A DNA stretch of 64,000 nucleotides from Saprospiraceae bacterium (lineage in GTDB: Bacteria; Bacteroidota; Bacteroidia; Chitinophagales; Saprospiraceae). The stretch is taken from assembly GCA_016714985.1 (NCBI GenBank), contig JADKBS010000001.1, positions 138,501 through 202,500 on the forward strand, in the 5' to 3' direction. The number at the start of each line of letters is the position of its first letter. Position 1 is the first letter of the stretch. This document shows, piece after piece, positions 8,355 to 17,925 of the stretch. The translations under genes and the position numbers were made by a program. Below the pieces are notes generated by a model. It was not told the origin of the DNA and searched no databases. It saw only the letters and a list, made by a program, of their open reading frames with translations.

Positions 8355-8777
8355 TCAGCTTTTTTGAAGCAAGTCGAGAATTTCGGAGGGTGTAAAAACC
8401 GGAATTTGGGGGTTCGGAAAATCCTTTGGATTACGAGTTACAATAGCATCAACGCCGCCGAAGGAAGCTGCGCTGAAATATTGAATGGCATCTTCCAAAT
8501 CCTTGAAATCGGAGGCAAGTGCCTCAACGACTACCTTTTCATCAACACCAGTAATCGTCATGGATTGCGTGAGGTCTGTGAGGGTCTGAAAGAGCTGCGC
8601 TTGGGTTTGCAGTTTGCGAAGCACATAGAAAATAGTGCTGAACGAAAGTGACGAGCCAAAAAGTGAGACATCGCCCTTGTCGGCCAATTCGAAAATCTTT
8701 TCAGCATCCGTGAAAAACGGATGTCTTTGAGCGAGGAAATCCAGCAGGATATTGGTGTCTAGGAAAAGGTTCTTCAT
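8355..8777 (-). CDS. PIN-domain toxin (VapC-like ribonuclease)
   Basis: 140 residues. It opens with FLDTNILLDFLAQRHPF, the PIN signature with its first catalytic Asp. Further acidic residues (DFKDLEDAIQ) and the terminal VTRNPKDF segment complete the expected metal-binding set. It is probably an endoribonuclease that cleaves RNA when freed from its antitoxin. Its start overlaps the end of the antitoxin gene by 4 bases. The pair is inserted on the opposite strand between the RND pump gene and its outer-membrane channel gene, only 10 bases from the pump stop, so it interrupts the expected efflux operon. Confidence 0.85.
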   Translation of the reverse strand: MKNLFLDTNILLDFLAQRHPFFTDAEKIFELADKGDVSLFGSSLSFSTIFYVLRKLQTQAQLFQTLTDLTQSMTITGVDEKVVVEALASDFKDLEDAIQYFSAASFGGVDAIVTRNPKDFPNPQIPVFTPSEILDLLQKS

Positions 8778-9016
8778 TTGGAAAGATAGGCTGCCAAAAG
8801 TTCCTCGCCAAGGAAGTCTTTATGGTTGAAATCGGGTGGCAAAGTAATGACGCCCTTCAAACGTGAAATTGGCGACGAAGGTCTTCTATTATCGGGACTG
8901 CGCCGTTTTTCGGACGGCAAAAGCCGAGCTTTCAAGGCTTCAAGTTCAGTCTTTAGTTCTTGGACGGTCTGCACTAATCGCAGGTATTCGCTTTCTGGAA
9001 TGGTGATGCTTTTCAT
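8774..9016 (-). CDS. Antitoxin of the PIN-domain toxin
   Basis: 80 residues from MKSITIPESEYLRL. A short N-terminal DNA-binding-like beta/alpha segment and a Leu-rich heptad stretch (LVQTVQELKTELEALKARL) suggest dimerisation. The C-terminal GVITLPPDFNHKDFLGEEL would wrap the toxin. The stop overlaps the toxin start (4 bases), typical of an antitoxin-first operon. A start 21 bases further upstream is possible, but this ATG gives the usual N-terminus. It would repress its own operon and neutralise the nuclease. Confidence 0.75.
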   Translation of the reverse strand: MKSITIPESEYLRLVQTVQELKTELEALKARLLPSEKRRSPDNRRPSSPISRLKGVITLPPDFNHKDFLGEELLAAYLSK

Positions 9017-9054
9017 GCGACAAATTTTAAAAATCACTGCAAATGCAGCTATTT

Positions 9055-10268
9055 ATGAAATACAAAACTAAGTTTTTTTATCAAAACATGCTGCTCGTGG
9101 GCTTGGTTGGCTGTGGCTTTGGATTGTCCGCACAAGTCTCCCTCACCGAGCAGCAAGCCATTGACCTTGCCCTCAAAAACCACCCGGCGATGGCGGCCAC
9201 CAGCCACCAAATCCGGCAGCAGGAGGTGCTCAAAAACGCCGGGCCGACCTGGGAGCCTTCGCAGCTCTTCCACAACGTGACCGCCGACCCTGACCTCGGC
9301 ATCCTCGGCACTTCGACCTTTGGCGTGGCGCAAAGTTTTCCTTCGGGAAAAATGACCCGTGCCAATAGCGACCTCCATGCCAGCCGCCAAGCGCAGGCCG
9401 AGGCACGGCAGGGCATGACCAAGCAGGAAATCGTGAAACAGGTGCGGAAATCTACCACCACCTCAGCTACCTTGATGGCAAGGCAGCGCTCAACCACCGC
9501 CTCGACAGCGTCTGGCAGCGGGTGGCCCGTGCCGCCGACGTGCGCCATCGGGCAGGCGAAGTCTCGCTCTCCGAGAAACTGGCGGCGCAGGACAAGGCGG
9601 CGCAAATCCGCCTCGAAGCCCGCACGGTGCAGCACGAAATCGAGTTCGACCGCATCGTTTTGGGGCAAATACTGGGGCTGGGCGAACCTGTGCAGCCCAT
9701 CGTTGAGCCGCTGCACGAGGGCGGTTTTTCTATTGCCGACACGTCGTTGCTGCGCAATTCGGCGATGGCCAAGTACGGTCAGGCCGCTGTCCAAGTGGCC
9801 CGCTCGGAGCAGGAGGCGACGCAGGCGAGGTACTCCCCGACCTATTCGGCGGGCGTGTATGGGCAAATTTTGGGCAATGGCGACGTCTATCCCGGCTGGC
9901 AATTGGGGCTGAACCTGCCACTGTTCAAAAAGTCGCTGCGGGCGCAGTCGGAGGCGGCGGAGGTGGGCATTGCGGCAGTAAACGCCGAGTTTCGAAGTGC
10001 GCTGCTGGCGCAACAAAACGAATTGGGGCACCTACTGCACGAGCAGGAGAAATACCAAATCATGCTGGAATACTACAGTGTCCAGGGCAGGCAACTTGCC
10101 GCAGAACTACAGCGCACGGGCAGCCTGAACTACTCGCAGGGTGAGACGAGTTTTGCCGATTTCGTGCAGTTGATGGAGCAGGCAGCGGGCATCGAAATGC
10201 AGCATTTGGAGAACTTGTTGGGGCTGAACCAGACGATAATTGAGTTGGAGGCGCTGACTGGACAATAA
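9055..10268 (+). CDS. TolC-family outer-membrane efflux channel (CusC-like), frameshifted
   Basis: After a signal peptide ending GLSAQ comes the OEP opening SLTEQQAIDLALKNHP. The frame breaks near 9441-9450, where one base appears to be missing; rejoined, it reads KQVR / IYHHLSYLDGKAALNHRL and continues through two OEP repeats to EALTGQ, about 404 residues. Long helices (QAQAEARQG, EQEATQARYSP, QLMEQAAGIEMQHLENL) fit the periplasmic tunnel. It would form the outer-membrane exit for the RND pump. ATG 9055 gives a clean signal peptide; ATG 9043 in the same frame is possible. Confidence 0.8.
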
Positions 10269-10269
10269 C

Positions 10270-10387
10270 CATTTCGGATTTCGGAATGCGGATTTCGGAT
10301 TGGAGACCGTGGGATGATTCTAACTTCTAGTTTTTCCCAATTAAGCTAGGCCTCCAATCCGAAATCCGAAATCCGAAATCCGAAATC
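10270..10387. repeat. Palindromic spacer of CCGAAAT units
   Basis: The left arm 10270-10305 (ATTTCGGATTTCGGAATGCG...) is the near-complement of the right arm 10351-10387 (CCTCCAATCCGAAATCCGAA...). Both arms are made of a degenerate 7-8 base unit. The right arm ends about 23 bases before the adaptor start. Confidence 0.85.
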
Positions 10388-10409
10388 AAAAGACAATCAA
10401 TTAATTACA

Positions 10410-11582
10410 ATGAAAAATATCTTTTTTCCTCCTCCTCCTCGCCGCCATTTCCTGCGGCAAAAACGAACCCACTGCCACCGAAAAACCCGAAGCGGAAGTC
10501 GTCCATGCCAGTGGCGACCTCATCCACCTGACGCCCGACCAGGCGAAGCAGGCGGGGCTGGAATTCGGCGGTTTTGAACAAAAAAACATCGCCGACGAGC
10601 TGCGGGTGAATGCCGAATTGGTCGTCCACAACGAGCATGTGGCGCAGGTCACGGCCTTCTCCGATGGCATCATCACCGATATCAGGGCGAGCATGAACGC
10701 CACGGTGAACAAGGGGCAGGTGCTGGCTACCGTGCGCAAGCCGGACTTGCTGGACTTGCAGCAGCAGTTCCTCGAAAACAAGGGCCAGCTGGCGTTTTCC
10801 TCAAAAACGAATACGACCGCTACAAGGCGCTCAAAGAGGCTGACGCCACGGCTTCCAAGAACTTCCAAAAAGCGGAAACCGACCTGCGGGCTGCCGAGAC
10901 GACCGCCGCCGTGTTGGCCGCCAAATTGCGCCAGTACCAAATCAACCCCGACAAGCTGACGGCGCAAAACCTGAGTACGCAATTGGTGCTCGTGGCCCCG
11001 GTGAGCGGCATCGTGACGGGCGTGAAAACCAACGTGGGCGCTGCCGTGCAGCCCGGCACGGTGGTCTGCGAGGTGACCGATTTGAGCCAGCTCCATGCCG
11101 ACCTCTGGATTTTTGAAAAAGACATTTTGAAAGTGAAAAACGGGCAGCGGGTGAGCCTCTCCTTCCCCGCAGAGGCGTCGAAAACCTACCCTGCCACGGT
11201 TTACAGCATGGACAAAGTACTCGACCCGGCAAAGCGGGCGATACGGGCACATGCCCGGCTGGATGCTGGCATTGCGAAGCAACAAAACTTCGTGAACGGA
11301 GCGTTCCTGGAGGCAAAAATCGCCACGATGGGCGGTGGTGAAGGCAATGCCCTGCCCGATGCGGCGGTGGTGCGGGAAGGCGAGGAGGATTTTATTTTTA
11401 TCCTTGAAAAAGAAGGTGCCGATGGCAGTTTTTTCAAAAAAATAAAGGTGCTAAAAGGCGGCGAAGCGGGCGGCTACGTGTCGGTGACGCCCAGCGAGGC
11501 ATTGGCCGAAGGGGCGAAAATCGTGCTAAAGGGGGCGTACTACGTGTCGGCACAGGGGGCTGGCGTGGCAGTGGAGGAGTGA
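10410..11582 (+). CDS. RND efflux periplasmic adaptor (CusB-like lipoprotein), two compensating frameshifts
   Basis: Read as one gene it starts MKNIFF, then LLLLAAISCGKNEP with a lipobox Cys, followed by the barrel and biotinyl-lipoyl hairpins (HNEHVAQVTAFSDGIITDI, VLVAPVSGIVTGVKTNVGAA) and the membrane-proximal domain ending AGVAVEE. One extra base near 10422-10428 (CTTTTTTCC) and one missing base near 10797-10800 (GTTTTCC) restore a 390-residue protein, and their effects cancel in length. Both lie in T runs, so consensus error is likely. It would bridge the RND pump and the TolC-like channel and may bind metal. It follows the channel gene by 141 bases. Confidence 0.8.
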
Positions 11583-11753
11583 AATTGGGAGATTAGAAAA
11601 TTAAGAAATTGGGAAATTGAAGATTACTTCGTCAGTCGCTTTAGCTCGTGTCACGAAAGGAAATTGTGGTGCCGATAAGCCTTTTTCGATTTTTTGTGTC
11701 TTTGCCAATTGAACTACTGGCTTAGTTTTACAAATCGTATTCTTGCAATCGAA
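11583..11753. other. Intergenic region before the sigma-54 regulator
   Basis: It begins with a single arm of degenerate repeats (TTGGGAGATTAGAAAATTAA) without a clear partner. TGTCTTTG at 11697-11704 is one mismatch from the TAnnTTTG box and may be the promoter of the regulator gene. No gene is seen. Confidence 0.4.
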
Positions 11754-13115
11754 ATGAAGCAAAACGGCACTATTCTCATTCTTGACGATGAGGAGGACAT
11801 CCTGTTTTCTTTGAAAATGCTGCTGAAGCCAGTGTTTTCAAGGGTGTTTGCGGAGCAAAATCCGCAGCACCTGCCTCGCCTGTTGCAACAGTACGAGCCG
11901 GATGCAGTGCTGCTCGACCTCAATTTCAACAAAAACGACTCGACGGGAAAGGTGGGCTTGGAATGGCTCGCCAAAATAAAGGAGCTGCGCCCAAAGACAC
12001 AGGTCATCATCATCACGGCGCACGGTGAGGTGGAAATCGTGGTGAGCGCCATGAAAATTGGGGCGAGCGATTTTATCGAAAAACCGTGGCGGAACGATAA
12101 GTTGCTGGAGGTGGTGAAAGCGGCGGTTGGGAGTCGGCAGTCCACAGTCGGCAGCTTGCCCGCCGGGGCGGGTCCACAGTCGGCAGTCCACAGTCAGAGC
12201 GATTTTTTGGGGGAATCATCGGCGATGCGGGAGGTGTTTAAGACGATTGACAAAGTGGCGGCGACGGATGCCAATGTGCTCATCACGGGCGAGAACGGAA
12301 CGGGTAAAGAACTGGCAGCCAAGGAGTTATGGCGAAAATCGGCGAGACTGGACAAACCCTTCGTGCAGGTGGACTTGGGCACAATTTCCGAGAGCCTGTT
12401 CGAGAGCGAGCTGTTCGGCCATGCGAAGGGGGCCTTCACCGATGCGAAGGAAGACCATGTGGGCAAGTTCGAGGCGGCCAACGGCGGTACGCTTTTTTTG
12501 GATGAAATCGGCAACCTGAGCCTGGGCCTGCAATCCAAATTGCTGACGGCGCTTCAAACCCGGAAAATCGTGCGGGTCGGCTCCACGAAGGAAATCCCGG
12601 TGGACTTCCGGCTCATCTGCGCCACCAATTTCGACCTCCAAAAAATGGTGGCAGAAAAGACCTTCCGGCAAGACCTCCTCTACCGCATCAACACCATTGA
12701 AATCGGCATGCCACCGCTGCGGGAACGCTATGGCGACATCCGGCTCATTGCGAAGCACTACCTCAGCACCTACGTGAAAAAATACGGCAAGCCCCGCATG
12801 GACTTCGATCGGGAGACGCTGGAAAAATTGGAAAAATACGCTTGGCCGGGCAATGTGCGGGAGCTTCGCCACGCCGTGGAGCGGGCGGTGATTCTGACAG
12901 AGTCGGCCAATTTGCAACCCGAAGACTTCAGTTTGCAGCCGGGTAGTGGCGGCAAGGTCGTTTTCCCGCCCGACAATATGAACTTGGAGGAAATCGAACG
13001 GACGCTGGTGCAGAAAGCCGTGGAACTGCACCAAGGCAATATCAGCAAGGCGGCGGAGTCTTTGGGGCTGACGAGGGCGGCGCTGTATCGCAGGCTTGAA
13101 AAATTCGGACTATGA
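11754..13115 (+). CDS. Sigma-54-dependent response regulator (NtrC/AtoC family)
   Basis: 453 residues from the chosen ATG. The receiver domain (1-122) has the acidic pair at 11-12 and phospho-acceptor Asp55 (VLLDLNF). The AAA+ domain has Walker A GENGTGKE, the sigma-54 contact loop as GAFTDA (usually GAFTGA), Walker B GGTLFLDEIG and the R finger region. The C-terminus is a Fis-type helix-turn-helix (GNISKAAESLGLTRAALYRR). Phosphorylated hexamers would open sigma-54 promoters. The linker (residues about 124-150) is expanded by an in-frame repeat. Its stop overlaps the kinase start (ATGA), making a two-component pair. A longer reading from 11694 would include the promoter-like box and was rejected. 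Confidence 0.92.
   Translation: MKQNGTILILDDEEDILFSLKMLLKPVFSRVFAEQNPQHLPRLLQQYEPDAVLLDLNFNKNDSTGKVGLEWLAKIKELRPKTQVIIITAHGEVEIVVSAMKIGASDFIEKPWRNDKLLEVVKAAVGSRQSTVGSLPAGAGPQSAVHSQSDFLGESSAMREVFKTIDKVAATDANVLITGENGTGKELAAKELWRKSARLDKPFVQVDLGTISESLFESELFGHAKGAFTDAKEDHVGKFEAANGGTLFLDEIGNLSLGLQSKLLTALQTRKIVRVGSTKEIPVDFRLICATNFDLQKMVAEKTFRQDLLYRINTIEIGMPPLRERYGDIRLIAKHYLSTYVKKYGKPRMDFDRETLEKLEKYAWPGNVRELRHAVERAVILTESANLQPEDFSLQPGSGGKVVFPPDNMNLEEIERTLVQKAVELHQGNISKAAESLGLTRAALYRRLEKFGL
12133..12195. repeat. In-frame direct repeat with central hairpin in the regulator linker
   Basis: A perfect 17-bp direct repeat, GTCGGCAGTCCACAGTC, occurs at 12133-12149 and 12179-12195 around a palindromic CCCGCCGGGGCGGG core (12159-12172). 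The 63-base unit adds 21 codons without breaking the frame, between receiver and AAA+ domains. Confidence 0.85.
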
Positions 13116-14587
13116 AAGCACTCAACAGCTTCCGGGCAAGGGTCATCTTCCTCATCTCGCTGATTTTCCTGCTGATGTTGGCGGTGATGCTGCTCTATTT
13201 CCGAACGGAGCGGAACATGCCGTGGGTAGTATTGGGCGGCTTGGTGATAATTGGATTAATCATCCATTTATTCCGCATTATTTATGGCGTAAATCAGCAG
13301 ATAGCCGATTTTTTGATGAGCATACGCTACGATGATTTTATTCGAACGTATCCAAAAACAGCGGAAGGCGAACCACATTCCAAGTTATTCTCAGAATTTA
13401 ATGCCATCAGCGATAAATTCCGTGACCTACGCTCGCAGAACGAGGCCGACCGGCAGCTCATGCACCTTGTGTTGGAAAACGTGGATACAGGCATATTTTG
13501 CTTGGATAAATCGGGCAAGGTTTTATTGGCCAATCGGGCATTAAAAACCATCTTCCATAAATCTTATTTTCCCGATTTAAATGCTTTTAAACAACTTGAC
13601 TCGGCATTATACGAAGTGCTGGAAACACTGCCCGTTGGCGAGCGAATCGTGCAAAAAGTGGTGATAAACGACGAAGTGGTGCAGGTGGCCATACGCCATT
13701 TTGCCTTAAAGAATAAAGAGGACGAAATAAAGCTATATACGTTTTTTAATTTATCGGGCGAATTATCCAGCGAGGAGATTAAATCCTACCATAAACTCAT
13801 CAGCATATTGTCGCACGAAATCATGAACTCGGTGACGCCCATCGCCAGCCTGAGCCAGTCGGCAGCGGATATGCTGAAAAGCGCCGACCCCGACAATATG
13901 GACGATATTGCGCAAGCGATGGAGGTCATCCAAAAGCGCAGCACGGGCCTGCTGACCTTCACGGAGAACTACCGCAAACTGACGAAAATCCCGCAAGTGC
14001 AGTTGCAGCATATCGCCTTGGAGCCGTTCTTGAACCAGATTCTAACGCTTTTCAAGCATGAAGTACCTAAGCGGGTGCAGCTCGACCTCCAGTTTTTCCG
14101 GCCCAATATGCAAATCACGGGCGACCCCACCCTGCTCGAACAGGTGCTGATCAACCTCATCAAAAACGCCCTCGAAGCCGTGCAGGACAATCCCGACGGC
14201 AAGGTGCTCATCGTCGCCGACCGGGACGAACAACTGCGCACGCTCATCCGCATTTCCGATAACGGGCAGGGCATCCCCGAAGAGAATTTGGAGCAGATTT
14301 TCGTGCCGTTTTTCACCACCAAGCCCACGGGTTCGGGCATTGGCCTGAGCCTCGCCCGGCAGATTATGCGGCAGCACCAGGGGGATATTCAGGTGGTGAG
14401 CGAAGTGGGGAGGGGGACGATTTTGACGTTGATATTTGTGGGTAGGGCTTCTTTCATCCTTGTCAAGACAATCAGTTCTACCTGGGATTTCTCAAATCAT
14501 TGCCCTATCTTGCCCCTCCATTCAACCACTCTATATGTCAGCATTTTTGGAAGGCATCGCCGTAGAAATCATTGGCTCCTTGATTGA
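13112..14587 (+). CDS. Sensor histidine kinase, partner of the sigma-54 regulator
   Basis: 491 residues. Two N-terminal membrane helices (about 10-30 and 37-57) have almost no periplasmic loop, so the signal is probably sensed in the membrane or cytoplasm. A PAS-like domain (about 115-205) precedes the phospho-acceptor His235 in ILSHEIMNSVTPI. The ATPase domain shows LINLIKNALEAV (N box), DNGQGIP (G1) and TKPTGSGIGLSLA (G2). After the natural end GTILTLIF the frame runs on for about 45 unrelated residues and overlaps the start of the STAND gene by 53 bases, so the original stop was probably lost. It would phosphorylate the regulator encoded just upstream. Confidence 0.9.
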   Translation: MKALNSFRARVIFLISLIFLLMLAVMLLYFRTERNMPWVVLGGLVIIGLIIHLFRIIYGVNQQIADFLMSIRYDDFIRTYPKTAEGEPHSKLFSEFNAISDKFRDLRSQNEADRQLMHLVLENVDTGIFCLDKSGKVLLANRALKTIFHKSYFPDLNAFKQLDSALYEVLETLPVGERIVQKVVINDEVVQVAIRHFALKNKEDEIKLYTFFNLSGELSSEEIKSYHKLISILSHEIMNSVTPIASLSQSAADMLKSADPDNMDDIAQAMEVIQKRSTGLLTFTENYRKLTKIPQVQLQHIALEPFLNQILTLFKHEVPKRVQLDLQFFRPNMQITGDPTLLEQVLINLIKNALEAVQDNPDGKVLIVADRDEQLRTLIRISDNGQGIPEENLEQIFVPFFTTKPTGSGIGLSLARQIMRQHQGDIQVVSEVGRGTILTLIFVGRASFILVKTISSTWDFSNHCPILPLHSTTLYVSIFGRHRRRNHWLLD

Positions 14588-17500
14588 CAAGGCAGGCACC
14601 TTCGTTGCCGGACAGGCTGGCAACCGAATTGACTGGAAAATTTGGAAAAACAAGTACAAATTCACGGACAACGAAAGCGACTTCCTCGACCGCTATGCCG
14701 AGGCAATCGTCGCATTGGGAGAGGCGGGGAAACCGAAGGAACTACTTCAATTTTATGGGAGGGAAAACGTCATCCGCATTATCCATGATTATTGGTATGG
14801 TGAAGTTGACGAGGGTAATTTTGAAAAACAATTCGGCGAACTGACCCGATGGTTTACGCTCGAACAGCGGCTTGCCGATTTCAATCCGGCTCAAGAGGTG
14901 TTTTTCTTCTTGACCCATTATCGCAAAGCAGTAAACGAAAACCGCACAGCGGGCGAAACCGAAGTTTACCAGCTTTTGCTGGAAATACTCAAGGAAGTAA
15001 GGCAGGGAAATCAAAGGAACACCAGTGAACTATACGACCAAGTGTTCATCTACGCCAACCGCTCTGACCAAACTTGGGTGGAACGGGAACTACTGCCAAG
15101 ACTGGATGAAATCGGGTGGAAATACCATACTGATTTCCGGGTTTATAGTACAGACGACTTCCCCAATTGGAAGGAAAAAGTCAAGACTTGCCGCAATACC
15201 ATCGTTGTTTATTCCCAAAACCTATCAGAAGACGAACGCCGATTGGTAGATGGCTTTATAAGCTTGGAGCGCCCTGAACTCGTGGCCGACAAACTGTTGC
15301 CCTTCAAACTGGGCGATGTGCAAGTTCCTGAAAAACTGAGGGAAGCGTACGATTTTACTAACACAGCAAGCAGCACTGCCGCTTGGCGAAGGCTGCGTTT
15401 CTTTTGCACGAAAGCGGTTGAAGCTCCCATAACTTATCCGCCGCTGGATGCCGTTGGTAGATATCACTAGCCTTCCAATGGCGGCATCCCCGGCCTGTTG
15501 TTTGGCAGGCAAACCGAATTGGCCTTGCTGGACAAAGCTTAGAAGACTCCAACTGCCATGTCATCTGCTTTACGGCACAGGGCGGGCAGGGCAAGTCGGC
15601 GCTTATCAACCGATGGCTGGACGATATGTGCAAGGACAATTATCGCAGTGCTGAACGGGTATTCGCCACTTCATTTTGCAGCCAAGGCACGGGCGAACGG
15701 GTCACCCGCCGACCAGTTCATCAATGCCGCCTTGAAATGGTTTGAGGAGCAGGCGGCAAGTGAGGTGCAGCACTTCGAGTGACACCTCACTACGACCGAC
15801 ACCCCACCCCCTTGGGAAAAAGGCAAACGCCTGCCCGCCTAGTCGCCGAACACCGCTGTCTGCTCATTCTCGATGGACTGAACCCCTCCAAGAAGGTGGT
15901 GGTGGATACGGGCAAAATCCAAGACCCAGCCCTTTTTGTTGGTACGTGAACTTGCCCGGCGAAACAATGGCGGGCTTTGCATTATTACCAGTCGTCTGCC
16001 ACTTGCTGGCTTGGAGCGTCAAGCGGCCCATATCCAGCAAGAAAATCTTGAACATTTGTCCTCGGAAGCAGGCAAGCATATACTTCGCTTCGCTGGGGTG
16101 CGGGGCAGTGATGAAGCACTTGAAGCAACAGTATCTTCCTTTGGAAACCATGCCCTTGCGATAAACCTGCTGAGTGCGTTGTATGCGCAGCCGGGACACA
16201 AAATCGAAGATGCTAAGCTCATTCCTGACTTACCGGAAATTTCCGTGGAGAAGGGCAAGCATCCCCGGCGGGTGATAGCAGCATTTGAGCGCTGGCTAAT
16301 TGAAAATGGAAAAACCGAAGCTGCCCGGGTCTTGCAATTGTTGGGTTTATTTGACCGTCCCATTTCTAAAGAAGTCATCGCCGTAGCCGATCCCTCGCTG
16401 AACCTATCCGATGCGCTGGCTGTATTGCGTCGCCACCACTTAATTTTCGAGGAAAGCCGTCATGACCCAGAGGAGGTAGATTGCCATCCATTGATAAGGG
16501 AACATTTGAGGAGTTGTTTCAAAAGGAGCAGTCGGAGCAATGGAAGGCGGCACATGGGGCGTTGTACGAATATTACAAGGCGCTGCCGGAGAAACTATAC
16601 GGGAAGTATTTGCCGGATACGTTGGAGGAGATGGAGCCGTTGTTTTTGGCGGTGAGGCATGGGTGTGGAGCAGGGTTGCATCAAGAAGCGATAAATGAGG
16701 TATATTGGAAAAGAATTAATAGAAACGGTAAAGCCTATTCTGAAAAATTTTTAGGAGCATTTGGATTGAATTTATCAACACTTTCATACTTTTATTTATC
16801 AACATGGAGTGTAATTTCTAAAGAATTAACTGAAATAAATAATGCTATAATTTTAGGTTGGGCAGGATATAATTATAAATCAATTGCAAAGTTGCCGGAG
16901 TCAGTAAGTACCTTGAAAAAAAGTTTGAAAATCCATTTAGAGCAAAATAATTTGTTAGAGGCATGTAAAATTTCTCATCTTTTAAGCGAATCACTATTGG
17001 AATCAGGCGACTTAAAAACTGCTGCCAAATTTGCTATAACAAGTGTTGAATTTGCAGAAAAGACTAATTCTATGGATAGCGTAATTGACTCCCTAGCAAA
17101 TTATGCACATATTGTTCACCAACTTGGAAAACTCAAAAAAGCAAAAAAATTATTCTTCAAAGCTGAATTAAATCAAAAATCATCTGAACCAGAATACAAT
17201 TATCTGTACTCAATAAGGGGTTATAGATATTCCGATTTATTGATAGACTTAGAACAATTTAATGAAGTTGCAAATAGGGTAAAACTAACTAGCGATTGGA
17301 CAAGGAACTATCACAGCTTTCTAGATACAGCTATTAATTCTTTAATTTTTGGAAGAATACTTCATTGCTTTTCCCTGAATTTATATTCTGACGAAATTTT
17401 AAAACGGACTTTAGAACACCTTGATGAATCAATTTCAATCTTAAAGAAAGGTGGGAGGCTTGATTATCTTCCAAAAGCCCTCCTCGCCCGCGCCACCTAC

Positions 17501-17749
17501 CACCGCCACCACCGCAACTGGCAAGCCGCCGAAGAAGACCTCGAAGAAGTCCTCGACATCGCCGAGCCGTCGGGCATGCGCCTCCACCTCACCGATTACC
17601 ACCTCGAAACAGCAAGGCTGCGCCTCGCACAAGCCCGCCCAGCGGATGCCCGCCCGCACGTAGCGGAGGCGGCACGGCTCATCGAGGAGACGGGGTATCA
17701 TAGGCGGGACAAGGAATTGGCGGAATTGCAAAAGGCGCTGGGCGAATGA
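14535..17749 (+). pseudogene. TIR - STAND NTPase (NACHT/NB-ARC-like) - TPR protein, multiply frameshifted
   Basis: Three parts are recognisable. First, a helical N-terminus (1-160) leads into a TIR-like domain (about 168-275: VFIYANRSDQTWVERELLPR, WKEKVKTCRNTIVVYSQNLS). Second, around 15480-16500 in changing frames there is a STAND ATPase: LLFGRQTELALLDKA, Walker A FTAQGGQGKSALINRW, Walker B RCLLILDGL, CIITSRLPL, then a winged-helix-like segment. Third, an open 1.2-kb TPR region ends at 17749. At least nine frame changes fall between 15440 and 16510, far more than anywhere else here, most of them outside homopolymers. Proteins of this layout act as NLR-like sensors in phage defence, with TIR as NAD-consuming or signalling effector. 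This copy is probably inactive unless the consensus is wrong. Confidence 0.72.
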
Positions 17750-17864
17750 ATCCACCACTCACACCGTCCCAATCCGAACACCCCACTGTCCGAAAACGAA
17801 CACTTTTCAGCCAAAAATTTTTATTCCTATTTTCAAACACTTGATTTTCAATCACTTAATTTTC

Positions 17865-17881
17865 TTGGCATGCCCATTGAA
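17865..17881 (+). promoter_or_regulatory. Candidate sigma-54 promoter before the ABC operon
   Basis: TTGGCATG, four bases, then TTGAA resembles the -24/-12 consensus TTGGCACG-N4-TTGCW with two deviations. It lies about 45 bases before the adaptor start. A second TTGGCATG occurs at 17889-17896 without a matching -12 box. A sigma-54 activator is encoded 5 kb upstream. Confidence 0.4.
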
Positions 17882-17925
17882 CCCATACTTGGCATGGTGA
17901 AAAACCATCACCACCAAAGATTATC

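Noticed and set aside
8307..8651. 114-residue forward frame after the pump gene
   Set aside because: It overlaps the pump end and runs antisense to the PIN toxin, whose FLDTN motif and antitoxin overlap are convincing.
9081..10031. 316-residue reverse-strand frame opposite the channel gene
   Set aside because: It is a shadow of the TolC-like gene in GC-rich codons; composition is Arg/Leu/Gln-rich with no domain, and the forward gene has clear family motifs.
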